Assembly (NCBI GenBank): GCA_028023455.1
Contig: JAQFVV010012394.1
Coordinates: forward strand, 18,928,353 to 18,992,352
DNA length: 64,000 nt
Direction: 5' to 3'
Source of the DNA: Epiperipatus broadwayi
Taxonomy: Eukaryota; Onychophora; Udeonychophora; Euonychophora; Peripatidae
Positions 24,700-35,766 of the stretch are shown here, in pieces. The number at the start of each line of letters is the position of its first letter. Position 1 is the first letter of the stretch. Both the position numbers and the translations under genes were made by a program. Under the pieces are notes generated by a model, which had not been told where the DNA came from, did not search any database, and was given only the letters and a program-made list of their open reading frames with translations.

Positions 24700-24850
24700 A
24701 AATTCAATTTTTAAACTTTTCAAATACATTTAACAGTAAGTAAATAACACATAAGTTAATATATACAAGAATGCTTTGAGTGTTGTGGCCTGACTTGTGA
24801 TACTACCAGCATGGAAATCGAACCTGGACCTTTGGATTCACGAATGATCA
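24700..24850 (-). mobile_element. SINE-B copy
   Basis: Complement has ccaggttcgatttccatgct and ggtagtatcacaagtcagg, then aaatgtatttgaaaagttt, as in the copy at 5330-5625. It ends next to the RTE endonuclease relic. Confidence 0.7.
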
Positions 24851-25702
24851 GATAGCAACATGCGAAGAAGATAGGAGAATAATACTATTTGAAATATAAT
24901 ATATACTAACCTGGGTGCTATTATTAACTGTTGAATATAATTGATAAGTTTAAATAAAGTTTGAATTTTTCTGAAGACATTTAATAATTAATATCTGATG
25001 ATAGAAATAGTCCTACATATAATTATTTCTTTGTCAGTCTATCATGTTTCTTTATTTTGGGCAATCTGAACAGATTCATTTGTAGAGTAAATAAAATTAG
25101 GAATAAAAAAGATGGGGGAAATAGATAGGATTCCAAAACAAGGACTATTTCTTCCTTTATCTAGCATTTCAATTAGCAATTTAACACTGTTACTTTGTTG
25201 AGCAGTTAATAATGTCCTTTATCATTAGATGAGCCCAATAGGAAATTTAATTAAAGTAAATGGCAATAAATTTAATAATTTTAGGTTGTGTGTCCCCTGG
25301 TGAAGATTCAAATCTGAAATAAGATCGACTAAAGCATAGAGAATATCTCATACTCATTAGTAAATGATTACTTATGGATCTAATGGATCTATCAATAGTA
25401 AAATATCAAAAATAAAATGATAATTAAAATAATCATAATTGGTCTCAAATCTCAGTACCGACTATCTGAAACATTATTATGTAATAAATTTTCCTTTTTT
25501 TTTAATATTGATTATCAGCATGAGCGATGACACATTTATAAAACCTCATTTATTTTGAATAAACCAAATCTCACAAGAAATTTGTTAATGTTTAGCTTTC
25601 TATTGTAGGTATATGTTTCTCCAATAGGCATTAAATTTTGAATTTTTTTAATTCTTTCTTCATTCATAGTTTAATTCCAATTATATACTTAACCCCAAGT
25701 TA

Positions 25703-25815
25703 TTAAAACAGGCAAAACTCTCCATACAGTAGTGCTATTCAGTGCAAGCCAGAGTAATCAATGGATGCCAGAATGGATGCAAGCATAAGAAATGGTGATC
25801 ATGTGATGTTAATCC
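25703..25815. mobile_element. Foldback MITE, internally deleted
   Basis: Starts taaaacaggcaaaactctcc, keeps cagtgcaagccagagtaatc, then jumps to gcaagcataagaaatggtga and tcatgtgatgtta, the far end of the family palindrome. Confidence 0.8.
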
Positions 25816-26754
25816 CAAGTTATGTTAAACAATTGGAGCATTTATTTGCCACTAATAACATCATATATTTTCACAGTTTATTCACAATCTGAATACTAAT
25901 AAAAAATTTATAATAAATTTTTATAATTTCTGTAAATTTTATTAATAAACTAAATATATTGTGAGAGGTCAAAGCAAACATTTAGCTGTGCTATTATTCG
26001 TTAAGTGTATGTTCCACACATGATAATGACTGTGCACTTTTATCATTTTAAGTAGTTACGCTTTTATTGACATAATTCTATGAAAAACATATTTTCAAAA
26101 TCTGGCTTTGATAGTACCGATAATATATTAAGCATGTCATTTAATCCCCACATGAAAGAGGGTCATTATTCTTGATTTGTATCTTTGTTCAGATAACACA
26201 AGGTGGCAGGATTGGCAGGCATTTATTCTGGTACTTGATAGCGTTCTTTAAATTATAAAGTATCAAAAGATGCAAAAATTCTTCCATAGGTCTTACAAAT
26301 AAGAACATAAAAAACATCATGGAGAACTTTTATATTCTTTACACTAAATATAAATTGCACATGATATAGTAAAAATATATCGAAAGCATGCTATGTAGTA
26401 ATAAAACTAAACATTATTAAAAAAACTACCTTTTCTATATTTTCATTTTACCAGATATTACGTTGGCTCAGAAAAAAAAAAAAAGTTAACAAATTGAATT
26501 ACATATCTTAAGAGTAATGATGCACCATAACTGGAGTCACCCTATAATACAGTTTTTGTTGCTATTCATCATATGGCAATCACCCAACTTCCTGATTATT
26601 CTTTAAAAAACACTGTATCGCTGATTTTTAAATACCTGCATGAATGATTATTTACATAAAAAAAAAACTCTATCATATCCCTAAACTCATATTATTTGAT
26701 CAAATGCTTTTTGAGTTACAATAAATTTGCTTTGAATCTTTGTTTGATGAACAT

Positions 26755-26995
26755 AACATGATCACCATTCAAGGTTGCATATCATATAAGTCATTAAAAC
26801 TGGCAAAACTCTCCATAAAATAGTGCCACTCAGTGCAAGCCAGAGTAATCAATGAACGCCAGAAGGCTTGTGCATAAAATCCCTATCTAGTGCATACTCA
26901 TCCAATATCCCCAGACTAGTTTCTAGCTTGTGGCTTTCATCAGTGAGGAGCCTTGGATCTGAAAGGACTGCACCTAGATCTTAGGATTTAATGTA
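26755..26995. mobile_element. Foldback MITE, left arm only
   Basis: Carries the left arm (ggcaaaactctccata, ggcttgtgcataaaatccct, cagactagtttctagcttg) to the central gcacctagatcttagg and then stops; the right arm is missing. Confidence 0.8.
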
Positions 26996-27204
26996 AGTTT
27001 CCAGCAGCCAACTTTTATCTCTATTTAACTACAAAAGTACGAGAATAAAATTGAAAACACCATAATATTTTCAATCCAGGCTCATTAGCTTATATAGTCA
27101 TATAGGTTGTAACTCAGTTCAGTACCCATACTTTTTGGTGTCTTTGGTTCTTTAATAACCATAGCCACCACTATACTATTAGGCAGAATTGGTATTAAGC
27201 CAAT

Positions 27205-27482
27205 AAACATCACATGATGACCATTTCTTATGCTTGCTCATAACTGTTATTAAAACAGGCAAAACTCTCCATACAGTAGTGCCACTTAGTGCAAGCCAGA
27301 ATAATCAATGGATACCAGAAGGCTTGTGCATAAAATCCCTATCTAGTACCTGCTCATCCAATATCCCCAGACTAGTTTCCATTGATTACCCTGGCTTGCA
27401 CTGAGTGGCACTACTGAATGGAGAGTTTTGCCTGTTTTAATAACAGTTATGAGCAAGCACAAGAAATGGTGATCATGTGATC
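27205..27482. mobile_element. Foldback MITE copy, shortened centre
   Basis: Both ends intact (aaacatcacatgatgacca ... gaaatggtgatcatgtgat). The left arm ends at agactagtttcc and the sequence switches straight into the right arm at attgattaccctggcttgc. Confidence 0.85.
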
Positions 27483-27887
27483 ATACAAGTCATTAATAAT
27501 TTTGCAAAATATTTTCTTTTCTGTGAAATCTCTCTCATGATGACAATTTTAGGTGACTCCAGTCATTTATGGATCTTAAAGTTCAAACAATGTCACAAAA
27601 CTTATTCCCATCCCAGATACACAAATCTTTAAAGTTTTTAGTATAACTGTAAATGCTGGACTTAGATTACTAAAAGCTATTATCTCTTAGTTAACTTCAA
27701 ATTATCTATTCCTATAACTACTCTCTTAAAGCAAATGTACTTATGATGAACTACTAATTGATACTTATATTTTTTCTAGCCTAACATATCTTGGATACAA
27801 AAATTATAAACTCAAAGATAATACATTCAATACTAAAAAAATGTATTTGCATTGACATAAAGTATTATATATATATGTATAATAATT

Positions 27888-28095
27888 ATAGATGGACAGT
27901 TGAAATCTTAAACTGGATTCCAAGACATTATAAAAAACCTAGAAAAAGACCACATGTAGGATGGATGGATAAAATAAGGAAATGTGCTGGAATTATGAGG
28001 AGAAGAGAGGTTAGAGACAGGAGAAAATAGACTAAACTTGGAGAAACCTTCATTCTGAAGTGGATCAGTGAATAGTGAAAATGATGATGATGATA
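27888..28095 (+). mobile_element. RTE 3'-end fragment
   Basis: Encodes RWTVEILNWIPRHYKKPRK and RPHVGWMDKIRKCAG, the C-terminal tail of the RTE ORF, and ends in atgatgatgatgat. 5'-truncated, as is usual for incomplete reverse transcription. Confidence 0.85.
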
Positions 28096-28558
28096 TATAA
28101 TAATTATAATATTAATATAAAACATACAAACACATATATTAAAAACACATGAAACCTATGAATGACTTACTTTATTTCTTTCTTATTCTCTGGGATATTT
28201 TTAATCAAAAGATAATAATATTCATTTATTTTATTATGGTCAACATAGCTTAATATATTGCACACTTTAACTTTAAAATAAACCAGTCCAAAGCACTTCA
28301 ATTTTTTTTAAAAAGTATTCTTTCCTTTTAATTTTCAATTTTCATTCGTAAAAAGAGAGTGAGAAAAAATAGAGCACATTGTATTTTTAACTACCTTTCC
28401 TGGGGTATTTTAAATGAAATATTCACAAATTTTCCAAAATTAGAAGTTTATTTCCAATGCTAAGCTTATATTATTGTTTCCATTTCAAATTATTTACAAA
28501 TAGATGGGAAGCATTTATTTTTAATAAATAGAGAAATATTATGATTATCTCATTCCAA

Positions 28559-28572
28559 TTATCATTAGGATA
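28559..28572. repeat. Target-site duplication, left of Penelope composite
   Basis: The 14-bp sequence ttatcattaggata recurs exactly at 35767-35780 on the far side of the element. Confidence 0.8.
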
Positions 28573-28798
28573 AGCAAATAGTTTATACTTTGTGTCTAAT
28601 TATGAATCAAAATATATAAAATGCGCTAACACGCACAAGCACACAAAGCTAAAAACAAATAAAGCAAATATATATTATTTTAATATCTATTCATTAAATG
28701 GCTAAGCGCTTTCAAGGTTCAAGCCCCCATAATCATAGCCGTATTACAAAATATAATAAATTGACATGGAGTGATGCAAATTTATGCAAATAAAATAA

Positions 28799-31027
28799 TT
28801 ATGCATTCCATTTCTTGGATATTTTGTAGCAAAAGTCTTTTCTATTGATGGCGTTGCCATCTCTAGATATAAAGAAAGTTTCTTTTATCTTTCTTTTTAG
28901 ATCATGCCGCTCTCTGCATACCACCACAGGATTTCCCGGTTGACAATCATGCCCAGATGAAGCACGGTGCTGTGCAAAAACTGAACTATGAGCAGTGTCC
29001 AACAAAGCTTTATTATAAGAATAAGTGTGTTGCGATAGCCTAGTGGAGAGAGAGGCTCTAGTCTCACCATAATATGATGATCTACAAAATTTTTCAGGGC
29101 AGGCAATATTATAGACCACTTGAGGTGTCAGCGAGGGTGGGAGGCAGTCTTTGGTATTATTAATTAATTTATTAGAGTTAGGAGGTGTGTGAAAACATTA
29201 CTGGTATTTATTATTGACAATATTATAAAAACATTTATGCATACTAGGCAGGTAAGGGAGTAAGAGTCTTTGCTTGTCAATGTTAGGGACTTTATCATTT
29301 ATTTTAGCAAAAAACTGTTTTATCTTCCTGTCAATTACATTCACATCAAAACCAACTTTTATTAGGTCGTCCCTATATGATGTGAGGTTAGCTTTTTTAT
29401 CTGCCTCAAATTTACATAGGTGCATATTTCTAAACAAAACGAGGTTAAGCCAGAGAGTTTGTGGTTAGTTGGTGAATTGGAAAGAGGGTGGGAGTGTCCT
29501 CTAACATCAAGGGGTTTGATTAGCATTTTATAATTAATATGTGTGTGTTCTCGCTGCATATGTAGGTCCAGGTATTTAATTTGTTTATGGGAATTTTCAT
29601 TCTCCAAGTTAAACGTAAGCCCTGTAGTGTTTTGAAGTTCATTTTTTATTTGTATAATAATCGGAGAGGAAGCGGCTATGAAGATATCATCAACATATCT
29701 AGTGTATATGGATAGCAAGTTAGATTCTTGGTATCTTGATGCCACTCATAGGAAGTCCCATTGGCCAACCGTCTTTCATATGAAACCACTGGTTGTGAAA
29801 GAATGCCATAATATTTTTATCAAGCCAAGATAAAAAGTCTATAATAAAGTCAATTAGTTGCTGAGCTAAATTGTGGTTTATAAGCTCTTCTCTTACAATC
29901 TGAATAGATTTAGCCCTACAAATGGAGCCGTATAATTCCGAAACATCAATAGTAGCTAATGTAGTGTCTGGGTTCAAAACTAAGTCTTTTATTTTTGCAA
30001 CAAATTGAAATGACGAATTTATAGTATATGAACCGAATCCCAAAGCTTGAATGAGCGGTCTGTTAACCCATTTCGCCATATTGGAATAGTGTACTCCTCC
30101 AAAATCTAAAATAAGTCGCAATGGAATATCAGCCTTGTGTATTTTGGCATTGTCAAACATCCTTGGAGGAATAGATGCAGACGGGTAAAGCCTATAATAT
30201 TCTGCCTTAGAGAAAGCTTTATTACAGTGTGGTCTGAGAATGGAAGAAATAAACTTATCCTTATTTAATTTGTTATTGAAATCGGGAAGCCTTTGAAATT
30301 GTAGTTTAATTTGCTGATCCAGTTTAGATGTGTAGTCCTGTGTTTTCATAAGCACGAATCTATTGCCCTTATCTTCCAGCATGCATGTGATGTTTTTGTC
30401 TTTAAAAAATTGTTTGGTTTTTGTTATGTTAGCTTGACAGATATGTGTGTGTATATATAAAGATTTATGCTGTAGAGCATTAACTACTTGAGTAATGTAT
30501 TTATCTTTATCTGGATCGTTGAACAAACCTGCTTCAACATCAGCCATAAGCTCCATATTGGGATGTTTCCATCCACCCCCAATCGTGGGCCTCTACATAA
30601 AATGTCACATATCTTTTGTGGGATTGATATATTCATAAGGTTCACAAAGGCCAAGGCTTCAGGGTCTTGGAGGCGGACATTCTGTTGATAAGCCAAAAAC
30701 GCGAAGTTTTTTATTAAATTTGTGCTTAAGAGAAGCACTGAGATTATTACACTTGTGCTGTATAAATGCATTCATTGGGAAGTGGGCTAGAATTCTCCTT
30801 CATCTCTTGATTTGTTTGCATAACGCTTTACGACATCCTTTAATGACTAAATCGAGAAGAAATATTTTCATTTTCTTGACAATGTTGTTGTGGTTATAAA
30901 TAGCTTGGTTAAGATTAAAGCTGCAGAATTTTGGAAAGACTTTAATCTCTCTGCATTTTATCAAGAACGCAATTCTCTCTTGGAATTTGCATGCAGAGAG
31001 ACAAACTTTAAGAGCTTGCTTATCCAT
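28799..31027 (-). pseudogene. Penelope-like RT/GIY-YIG ORF, disrupted
   Basis: Reverse transcriptase with a C-terminal GIY-YIG endonuclease, as in endonuclease-bearing Penelope-like elements. Reading right to left: an N-terminal region (31027-30560) broken by stops and a frameshift near 30560 (KICDILCRGP ... then ELMADVEAGL in another frame); RT motif A (ATIDVSELYG, ending near 29920); motif B (MGLPMSG); motif C (YTRYVDD, near 29690); then FRNMHLCKFEADKKANLTSY after a shift near 29435; an in-frame stop after NNKYQ; and the GIY-YIG part VYNIACP ... SYYGETRASLSTRLSQH, ending at the 28799 stop (KISKKWNA). Motif C follows motif B after only about 15-20 residues, where some 40-60 are usual, so RT core sequence seems deleted. 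The copy is not functional. Confidence 0.85.
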
Positions 31028-31394
31028 AATAAATCACTCACACAGTTGTTAGAAGTTGAAATAAGCAAATAGTTTGCTATTAACTGAAAGGAGACCCTTT
31101 GATTCCTCTTGGAGGCCTTAAAGGAACCGAGCAGGGCAAATTCCTAATGTCCACTCCATATGTTCTTATCGTTGCAGCTGTTATTACTATGTGATTATTC
31201 ATATAGTATACGAACATGGATGGGCTGCTCACCAACACGCATTAGCCAGCGTGGTGAGTTTATTGGCTTTTTACCTCTGAGTTTAAGATCAAGAAACACC
31301 GTGGTCTTTCTTCTCAGTGCCTGATAAGGCAGAATGAATGTTTGGGTAAATGATAAATATTTTTCTAATACATATATACAATTATGACAGACAA

Positions 31395-34315
31395 AAATAA
31401 AGCATGGCCCTTATTCCCAGGAGGCTGTAAAGTCACCAACCAAGGCAGCGGTTGGTGGCCGAAGGCGGAGGGTGCTAAGAATCCCCTGATTGTGGACCCA
31501 GGCTGCCATTTGATGACGACTTTTTTATTTAGGTACTTACAACTGCAGATCACTTTCAAGTGAAGGAAGATTGCAAGAATTAGAAGAAGAACTGTCTTAT
31601 ATTAAATGGGACATTATTGGACTTTGTGAAGTTAGAAGAAAAGGAGAAGAAACAATTGATTTAAAAAGTGGACATATACTCTATTATAAAGGCACATATA
31701 TTGGAAATACAAGTGGAGTAGGATTCATTATAAATAAAAAGTGGAAGAACAGTATTGTGGAGATTGATGGTGTATCGGACAGAGTGGCAAGATTAGTTAT
31801 ACAACTCAATAACAGATACCAAATGCAGATAATTCAGGTTTATGCCCCAACAAGTTCTCATAGTGATGAAGTAGTAGAAAATTTTTATATGGATGTACAA
31901 AAGGCTTTTGATCAGAGTAAACAACATTTTAAAATTGTTATGGGAGACTTTAATGCTAGAATTGGTAGACAAATGAAAGATGAAATTGCTGTAGGTAATT
32001 TTGGTTATGGTAATAGAAATGAAAGAGGACATAGACTTGTGGAGTTTGCAGAAAGAGAAAAACTTTATATTATGAATTCATTTTTTGAGAAAAATGTTAA
32101 AAGGAAATGGACATGGAAGCATCCAAATGAAGGTACAGCAGAATTGGATTATATTTTGACTAACAGAAAATACATATTTCAAGATTGTAATGTTCTTAAT
32201 AAATTTAACACAGGAAGTGATCATCGATTAGTAAGGTGTAAGTTACGTGATAATGTAAAACTAGAGACACAAAAATTATTAAAAAAAACAATATTTACAG
32301 TTGATATTCCTAATCTTCAGAAACATTCTAATGAATTTAAATTAGAACTTACAAATAGGTTTCAAGTGTTAGGAGATTTTGAAGATACAGATTTGAATGA
32401 AATTAATATGAAAATAACTGATACACTTTTAAAAACTGCAACAAACATAGCTGGTAGAAAAAAGCAGCAATTGACTAATAAAATTTCTACTGAGACTAGA
32501 GAATTTATGAAGAAAAGAAGGAATATGAAGATATACAAAAATGATGTATTAAAAAGAATTGAATATCTCGAGTTTTGTAAAATGGTACGGAAAAGAAGGA
32601 AAGCTGTAGAAGAAAATAAAAGTCTCAAAAATGTTAAACAACATTTTGGTATTGGTAGGAAATTTATATCTGCAATAAGAAAAAATGATGGAATTATTAC
32701 TAAAAAGAGAGATGACATCATGAAATTGGTAGAAGATTTTTATCAAGAATTATATAGTAATAAAGAACAAGTACCTCCTATATCTATTACATCTTCCGAA
32801 TTGCCCAGAATTTTAAATGAAGAAGTGAGACATGCAATTAAGTGTATGAAGAAAGGAAAGGCTCCAGGAAATGATGGAATTATAATTGATATATTAAAAG
32901 AAGCAGGTGAAGAAATAGAAACAATTTTAGCAAAGTTATATACCAAATGTCTAAATGATAAAGATGTACCGGAAGATTGGAAGAATGCAGTAATAATATT
33001 AATATTTAAAAAAGGTGATAAAGAAGATATTAGAAACTACAGACCTATCAGCCTTCTATCAGTTTTATATAAAATTTTTACCAAGATAATTACAACTCGT
33101 CTACAGAGAACTTTGGATTTCCACCAACCAAGAGAACAAGCTGGATTTAAAAGTGGTTTTAGTACAATAGATCATATCCAGGTATTGAGAGAAGTCATAG
33201 AAAGGACAAACGAATATGAGTTGTCATTATGTTTTGGATTTGTAGATTATGAAAAGGCATTCGATTCTATACACATTTCTTCAGTGATTAAAGCATTGGA
33301 TCATCAAGGTATAGATCCAGGATATTGTCATATTTTAAAGAATATTTATAAAAATGCAACAGCAACAATTAGATTACATAATGATACTGGAAAAATCAAC
33401 ATTGAGAAAGGTGTAAGACAAGGTGACTCCATATCTCCAAAACTCTTTACAGCAGTGCTGCAAGAAGTATTTTGTGGATTAAAATGGGAAACTAAAGGAG
33501 TGAAAGTAAATGGAGAGTATTTAAGTCATTTAGATTTCGCAGATGATGTAGTTGTTTTTGCAAATAATGCTTCAGAGCTGCAGGAAATGTTGCAGGAGTT
33601 AGCAGATGAAAGTAGAAAAGTAGGACTAAAGATAAATGTTAAAAAGACTAAAGTAATGTTTAATCGATTTGCTCAAAATATGAAAATAAAGATTGATTAT
33701 GAAGAATTAGAAGAAGTTAACAGTTACAAATACCTTGGTCAGATTATTAATTCAGATGGAAACATAATGGATGAAATTAATCATAGAATTAAACTTGGTT
33801 GGAGTGCTTTTGGTAGAAATAACTTGATACTAAAGGGAAATATGCCTATGTATTTGAAAAGGATGGTTTTTAACAAATGTGTTTTACCAGTTCTTACTTA
33901 TGGATTTCAGACTTGGACACTTAATAGAAGAGCAATACAGAGACTTCAGACCACTCAAAGGAGTATGGAGAGATGTATGTTGGGAGTAACAAGAAGAGAT
34001 CGAAAATGCAATGTATGGGTAAGACAACAAACAGGTGTTACTAACCTTATTGAAAAAATTAAAAGATTGAAATGGAGTTGGGCTGGACATATTGCTAGAA
34101 GAGATGATAATAGATGGACAATTGAAATTTTAAACTGGATTCCAAGAGATTGTAAAAGACCCAGAAAGAGACCACATGTGAGATGGATGGATGAAATAAA
34201 AAAATGTGCAGGGGTGTTGTGGAGAAGAGAAGCCAAATATCGGAGAAGATGGATTAAACTTGGAGAGACCTTCATCCTGCAGTGGATTGATAATGGTTGA
34301 TGATGATGATGATGA
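31395..34315 (+). mobile_element. RTE-clade non-LTR retrotransposon, near full length
   Basis: Begins near 31395-31435: the 5' UTR segment from about 31435 is shared with the decayed RTE copy at 24.0-24.65 kb (minus). It ends in a short 3' UTR made of TGATGATGA repeats (34300-34315), which is typical of RTE elements and recurs at the ends of the fragments at 28.09, 38.74 and 54.73 kb. It is inserted within the Penelope composite: Penelope sequence resumes directly after the repeat (acacaagcacacaaagc). A short possible target duplication (aataca) sits on each side but is too short to prove. The exact 5' end is uncertain. Confidence 0.88.
31517..34300 (+). CDS. RTE ORF: AP endonuclease + reverse transcriptase
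   Basis: An uninterrupted frame of about 927 codons from the stop at 31514 to a TGA. It nicks target DNA and copies the element RNA (target-primed reverse transcription). Numbering from the TTG at 31571: endonuclease E20 (GLCEVRRKG), D126/N128 (GDFNARIG), S216-D217-H218 (GSDHRLV); RT finger GKAPGNDGI and NYRPISLL, motif A D559 (FVDYEKAFDS), GVRQGDSISPKLF, motif C F656-A-D-D (DFADDVVVF); C-terminal tail with HIARRDDNRW and RKRPHVRWMDEI. All catalytic residues are present. Conserved sequence continues upstream of 31571 (LGTYNCRSLSSEGRL), so 31571 is not the true start. No in-frame ATG precedes it before the 31514 stop; an ATG at 31513 in another frame hints at a one-base shift in the nearby T run, the only visible defect. 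Confidence 0.9.
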   Translation, partial: RLFYLGTYNCRSLSSEGRLQELEEELSYIKWDIIGLCEVRRKGEETIDLKSGHILYYKGTYIGNTSGVGFIINKKWKNSIVEIDGVSDRVARLVIQLNNRYQMQIIQVYAPTSSHSDEVVENFYMDVQKAFDQSKQHFKIVMGDFNARIGRQMKDEIAVGNFGYGNRNERGHRLVEFAEREKLYIMNSFFEKNVKRKWTWKHPNEGTAELDYILTNRKYIFQDCNVLNKFNTGSDHRLVRCKLRDNVKLETQKLLKKTIFTVDIPNLQKHSNEFKLELTNRFQVLGDFEDTDLNEINMKITDTLLKTATNIAGRKKQQLTNKISTETREFMKKRRNMKIYKNDVLKRIEYLEFCKMVRKRRKAVEENKSLKNVKQHFGIGRKFISAIRKNDGIITKKRDDIMKLVEDFYQELYSNKEQVPPISITSSELPRILNEEVRHAIKCMKKGKAPGNDGIIIDILKEAGEEIETILAKLYTKCLNDKDVPEDWKNAVIILIFKKGDKEDIRNYRPISLLSVLYKIFTKIITTRLQRTLDFHQPREQAGFKSGFSTIDHIQVLREVIERTNEYELSLCFGFVDYEKAFDSIHISSVIKALDHQGIDPGYCHILKNIYKNATATIRLHNDTGKINIEKGVRQGDSISPKLFTAVLQEVFCGLKWETKGVKVNGEYLSHLDFADDVVVFANNASELQEMLQELADESRKVGLKINVKKTKVMFNRFAQNMKIKIDYEELEEVNSYKYLGQIINSDGNIMDEINHRIKLGWSAFGRNNLILKGNMPMYLKRMVFNKCVLPVLTYGFQTWTLNRRAIQRLQTTQRSMERCMLGVTRRDRKCNVWVRQQTGVTNLIEKIKRLKWSWAGHIARRDDNRWTIEILNWIPRDCKRPRKRPHVRWMDEIKKCAGVLWRREAKYRRRWIKLGETFILQWIDNG

Positions 34316-34318
34316 ATA

Positions 34319-34705
34319 CACACAAGCACACAAAGCTAAAAACAAATAAAGCAAATATATATTATTTTAATATCTATTCATTAAATGGCTAAGCGCTTTC
34401 AAGGTTCAAGCCCTCATAATCATAGCCGTATTACATATAATAAATTGACTTGGAGTGATGCAAATTTATGCAAATGAAATAATTATGCATTCCATTTCTT
34501 GGATATTTTGTAGCAAGAGTCTTTTCTATTGATGGCGTCGCCATCTCTAGATATAAAGAAAGCTTCTTTTATCTTTCTTTTTAGATCATGCCGCTCTCTG
34601 CATACCACCATTGGATATCCCGGTTGACAATCATGCCCAGCTGAAGCATGGTGCTGCGCAAAAGCTGAACTATGAGCAGTGTCCAACAAAGCTTTATTAT
34701 AAGAT
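34319..34705 (-). repeat. Penelope pseudo-LTR fragment
   Basis: This repeats the 3' end of the long copy (28632-29020) in the same minus orientation: the C-terminal 68 residues of the GIY-YIG ORF (34483-34689, ending KISKKWNA) and the UTR with gcgctttcaaggttcaag. It ends abruptly at about 34705 inside the GIY-YIG domain, where sequence switches to a plus-oriented RT fragment. Position ahead of the main body and a shared 3' end fit the pseudo-LTR of a Penelope element. Confidence 0.8.
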
Positions 34706-35578
34706 CCCTCTCCGATTATTCTACAAATAAAAAATGAACTTCAAAACACTACAGGGCTTAAGTTTAACTTAGAGAATGAAAATGCCCATAAACAAGTTAA
34801 ATACCTTGACCTACATATGCAGCGAGAACACACACATATTAATTATAAAATGCTAATCAAACCCCTTGATGTTAGAAGACACTCCCACCCTCTTTCCAAT
34901 TCACCAACTAACCACAAACTCTCTAGCTTAACCTCGTTTTTGTTTAGAAATATGCACCTATGCAAATTTGAGGCAGATAAAAAAGCTAACCTCACATCAT
35001 ATAGGGACGACCTAATAAAAGTTGGTTTTGATGTGAATGTAATTGACAGGAGGATAAAACAGTTTTTTGCTAAAATAAATGATAAAGTCCCTAACATTGA
35101 CAAGCAAAGACTCTTACTCCCTTACCTGCCTAGTATGCATAAATGTTTTTATAATATTTTCAATAATAAATACCAGTTATGTTTTCACACACCTCCTAAC
35201 TCTAACAAATTAATTAATAATACCAAAGACTGCCTCCCACCCTCGCTGACACCTCAAGTGATCTATAATATTGCCTGCCCTGAAAAATTTTGTAGATCAT
35301 CATATTATGGTGAGACTAGGGCCTCTCTCTCCACTAGGCTATCGCAACACACTTATTCTTATAATAAAGCTTTGTTGGAAACTGCTCATAGTTCAGTTTT
35401 TGCGCAGCACTGTGCTTCAGCTGGGCATGATTGTCAGCCAGGAAATCCAGTGGTGGCATGCAGAGAGCAGCATGATCTAAAAAGAAAGATAAAAGAAGCT
35501 TTCTTTATATCTAGAGATGGCGACGCCATCAATAGAAAAGACTTTTGCTACAAAATATCCAAGAAATGGAATGCATAA
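34706..35578 (+). CDS. Penelope ORF C-terminal fragment (truncated, open)
   Basis: A plus-strand open frame that starts at the inversion breakpoint with no start codon of its own, reading SPIILQIKNELQNTTGL, LENENAHKQVKYLDLHMQ, a basic linker, then IYNIACPEKFCRSSYYGE, TRASLSTRLSQH and a terminal KISKKWNA. It covers the sequence after RT motif C through the whole GIY-YIG endonuclease (C ... SYYGET ... R ... H). Unlike the longer minus-strand copy it has Leu rather than a stop after NNKYQ and no frameshift, so it preserves the intact sequence of this region. The RT catalytic core is missing, so it cannot work alone. Its 3' UTR runs to 35766. Confidence 0.85.
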   Translation, partial: PSPIILQIKNELQNTTGLKFNLENENAHKQVKYLDLHMQREHTHINYKMLIKPLDVRRHSHPLSNSPTNHKLSSLTSFLFRNMHLCKFEADKKANLTSYRDDLIKVGFDVNVIDRRIKQFFAKINDKVPNIDKQRLLLPYLPSMHKCFYNIFNNKYQLCFHTPPNSNKLINNTKDCLPPSLTPQVIYNIACPEKFCRSSYYGETRASLSTRLSQHTYSYNKALLETAHSSVFAQHCASAGHDCQPGNPVVACREQHDLKRKIKEAFFISRDGDAINRKDFCYKISKKWNA

Positions 35579-35766
35579 TTATTTCATTTGCATAAATTTG
35601 CATCACTCCATGTCAATTTATTATATTTTGTAATACGGCTATGATTATGAGGGCTTGAACCTTGAAAGCGCTTAACCATTTAATGAATAGATATTAAAAT
35701 AATATATATTTGCTTTATTTGTTTTTAGCTTTGTGTGCTTGTGTGTGTTAGCGCATTTTATATATT

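Larger units (their letters stand above)
28573..35766 (-). mobile_element. Penelope-like composite element with nested RTE
   Basis: A 7.2 kb composite. Order from left: a 36-bp tail (28573-28608), a long minus-oriented Penelope-like copy (28609 to about 31340), a plus-oriented RTE insertion (about 31395-34315), a minus-oriented 3'-end fragment acting as pseudo-LTR (34319-34705), then a plus-oriented 5'-truncated Penelope copy (34706-35766). The outermost sequences are inverted copies of each other (aaaatatataaaatgcgc at left, its complement at right). Both flanks carry the same 14 bp, ttatcattaggata (28559-28572 and 35767-35780), read as a target-site duplication. A pseudo-LTR, an inverted truncated partner and a short one-sided tail are all known for Penelope elements. 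The RTE is a later insertion between the pseudo-LTR and the body. Confidence 0.85.

Noticed and set aside
31365-34354. Minus-strand frames of 60-120 codons opposite the RTE ORF
   Set aside because: They are shadows of the 927-codon plus-strand ORF with low-complexity composition (Phe/Ser/Ile-rich).
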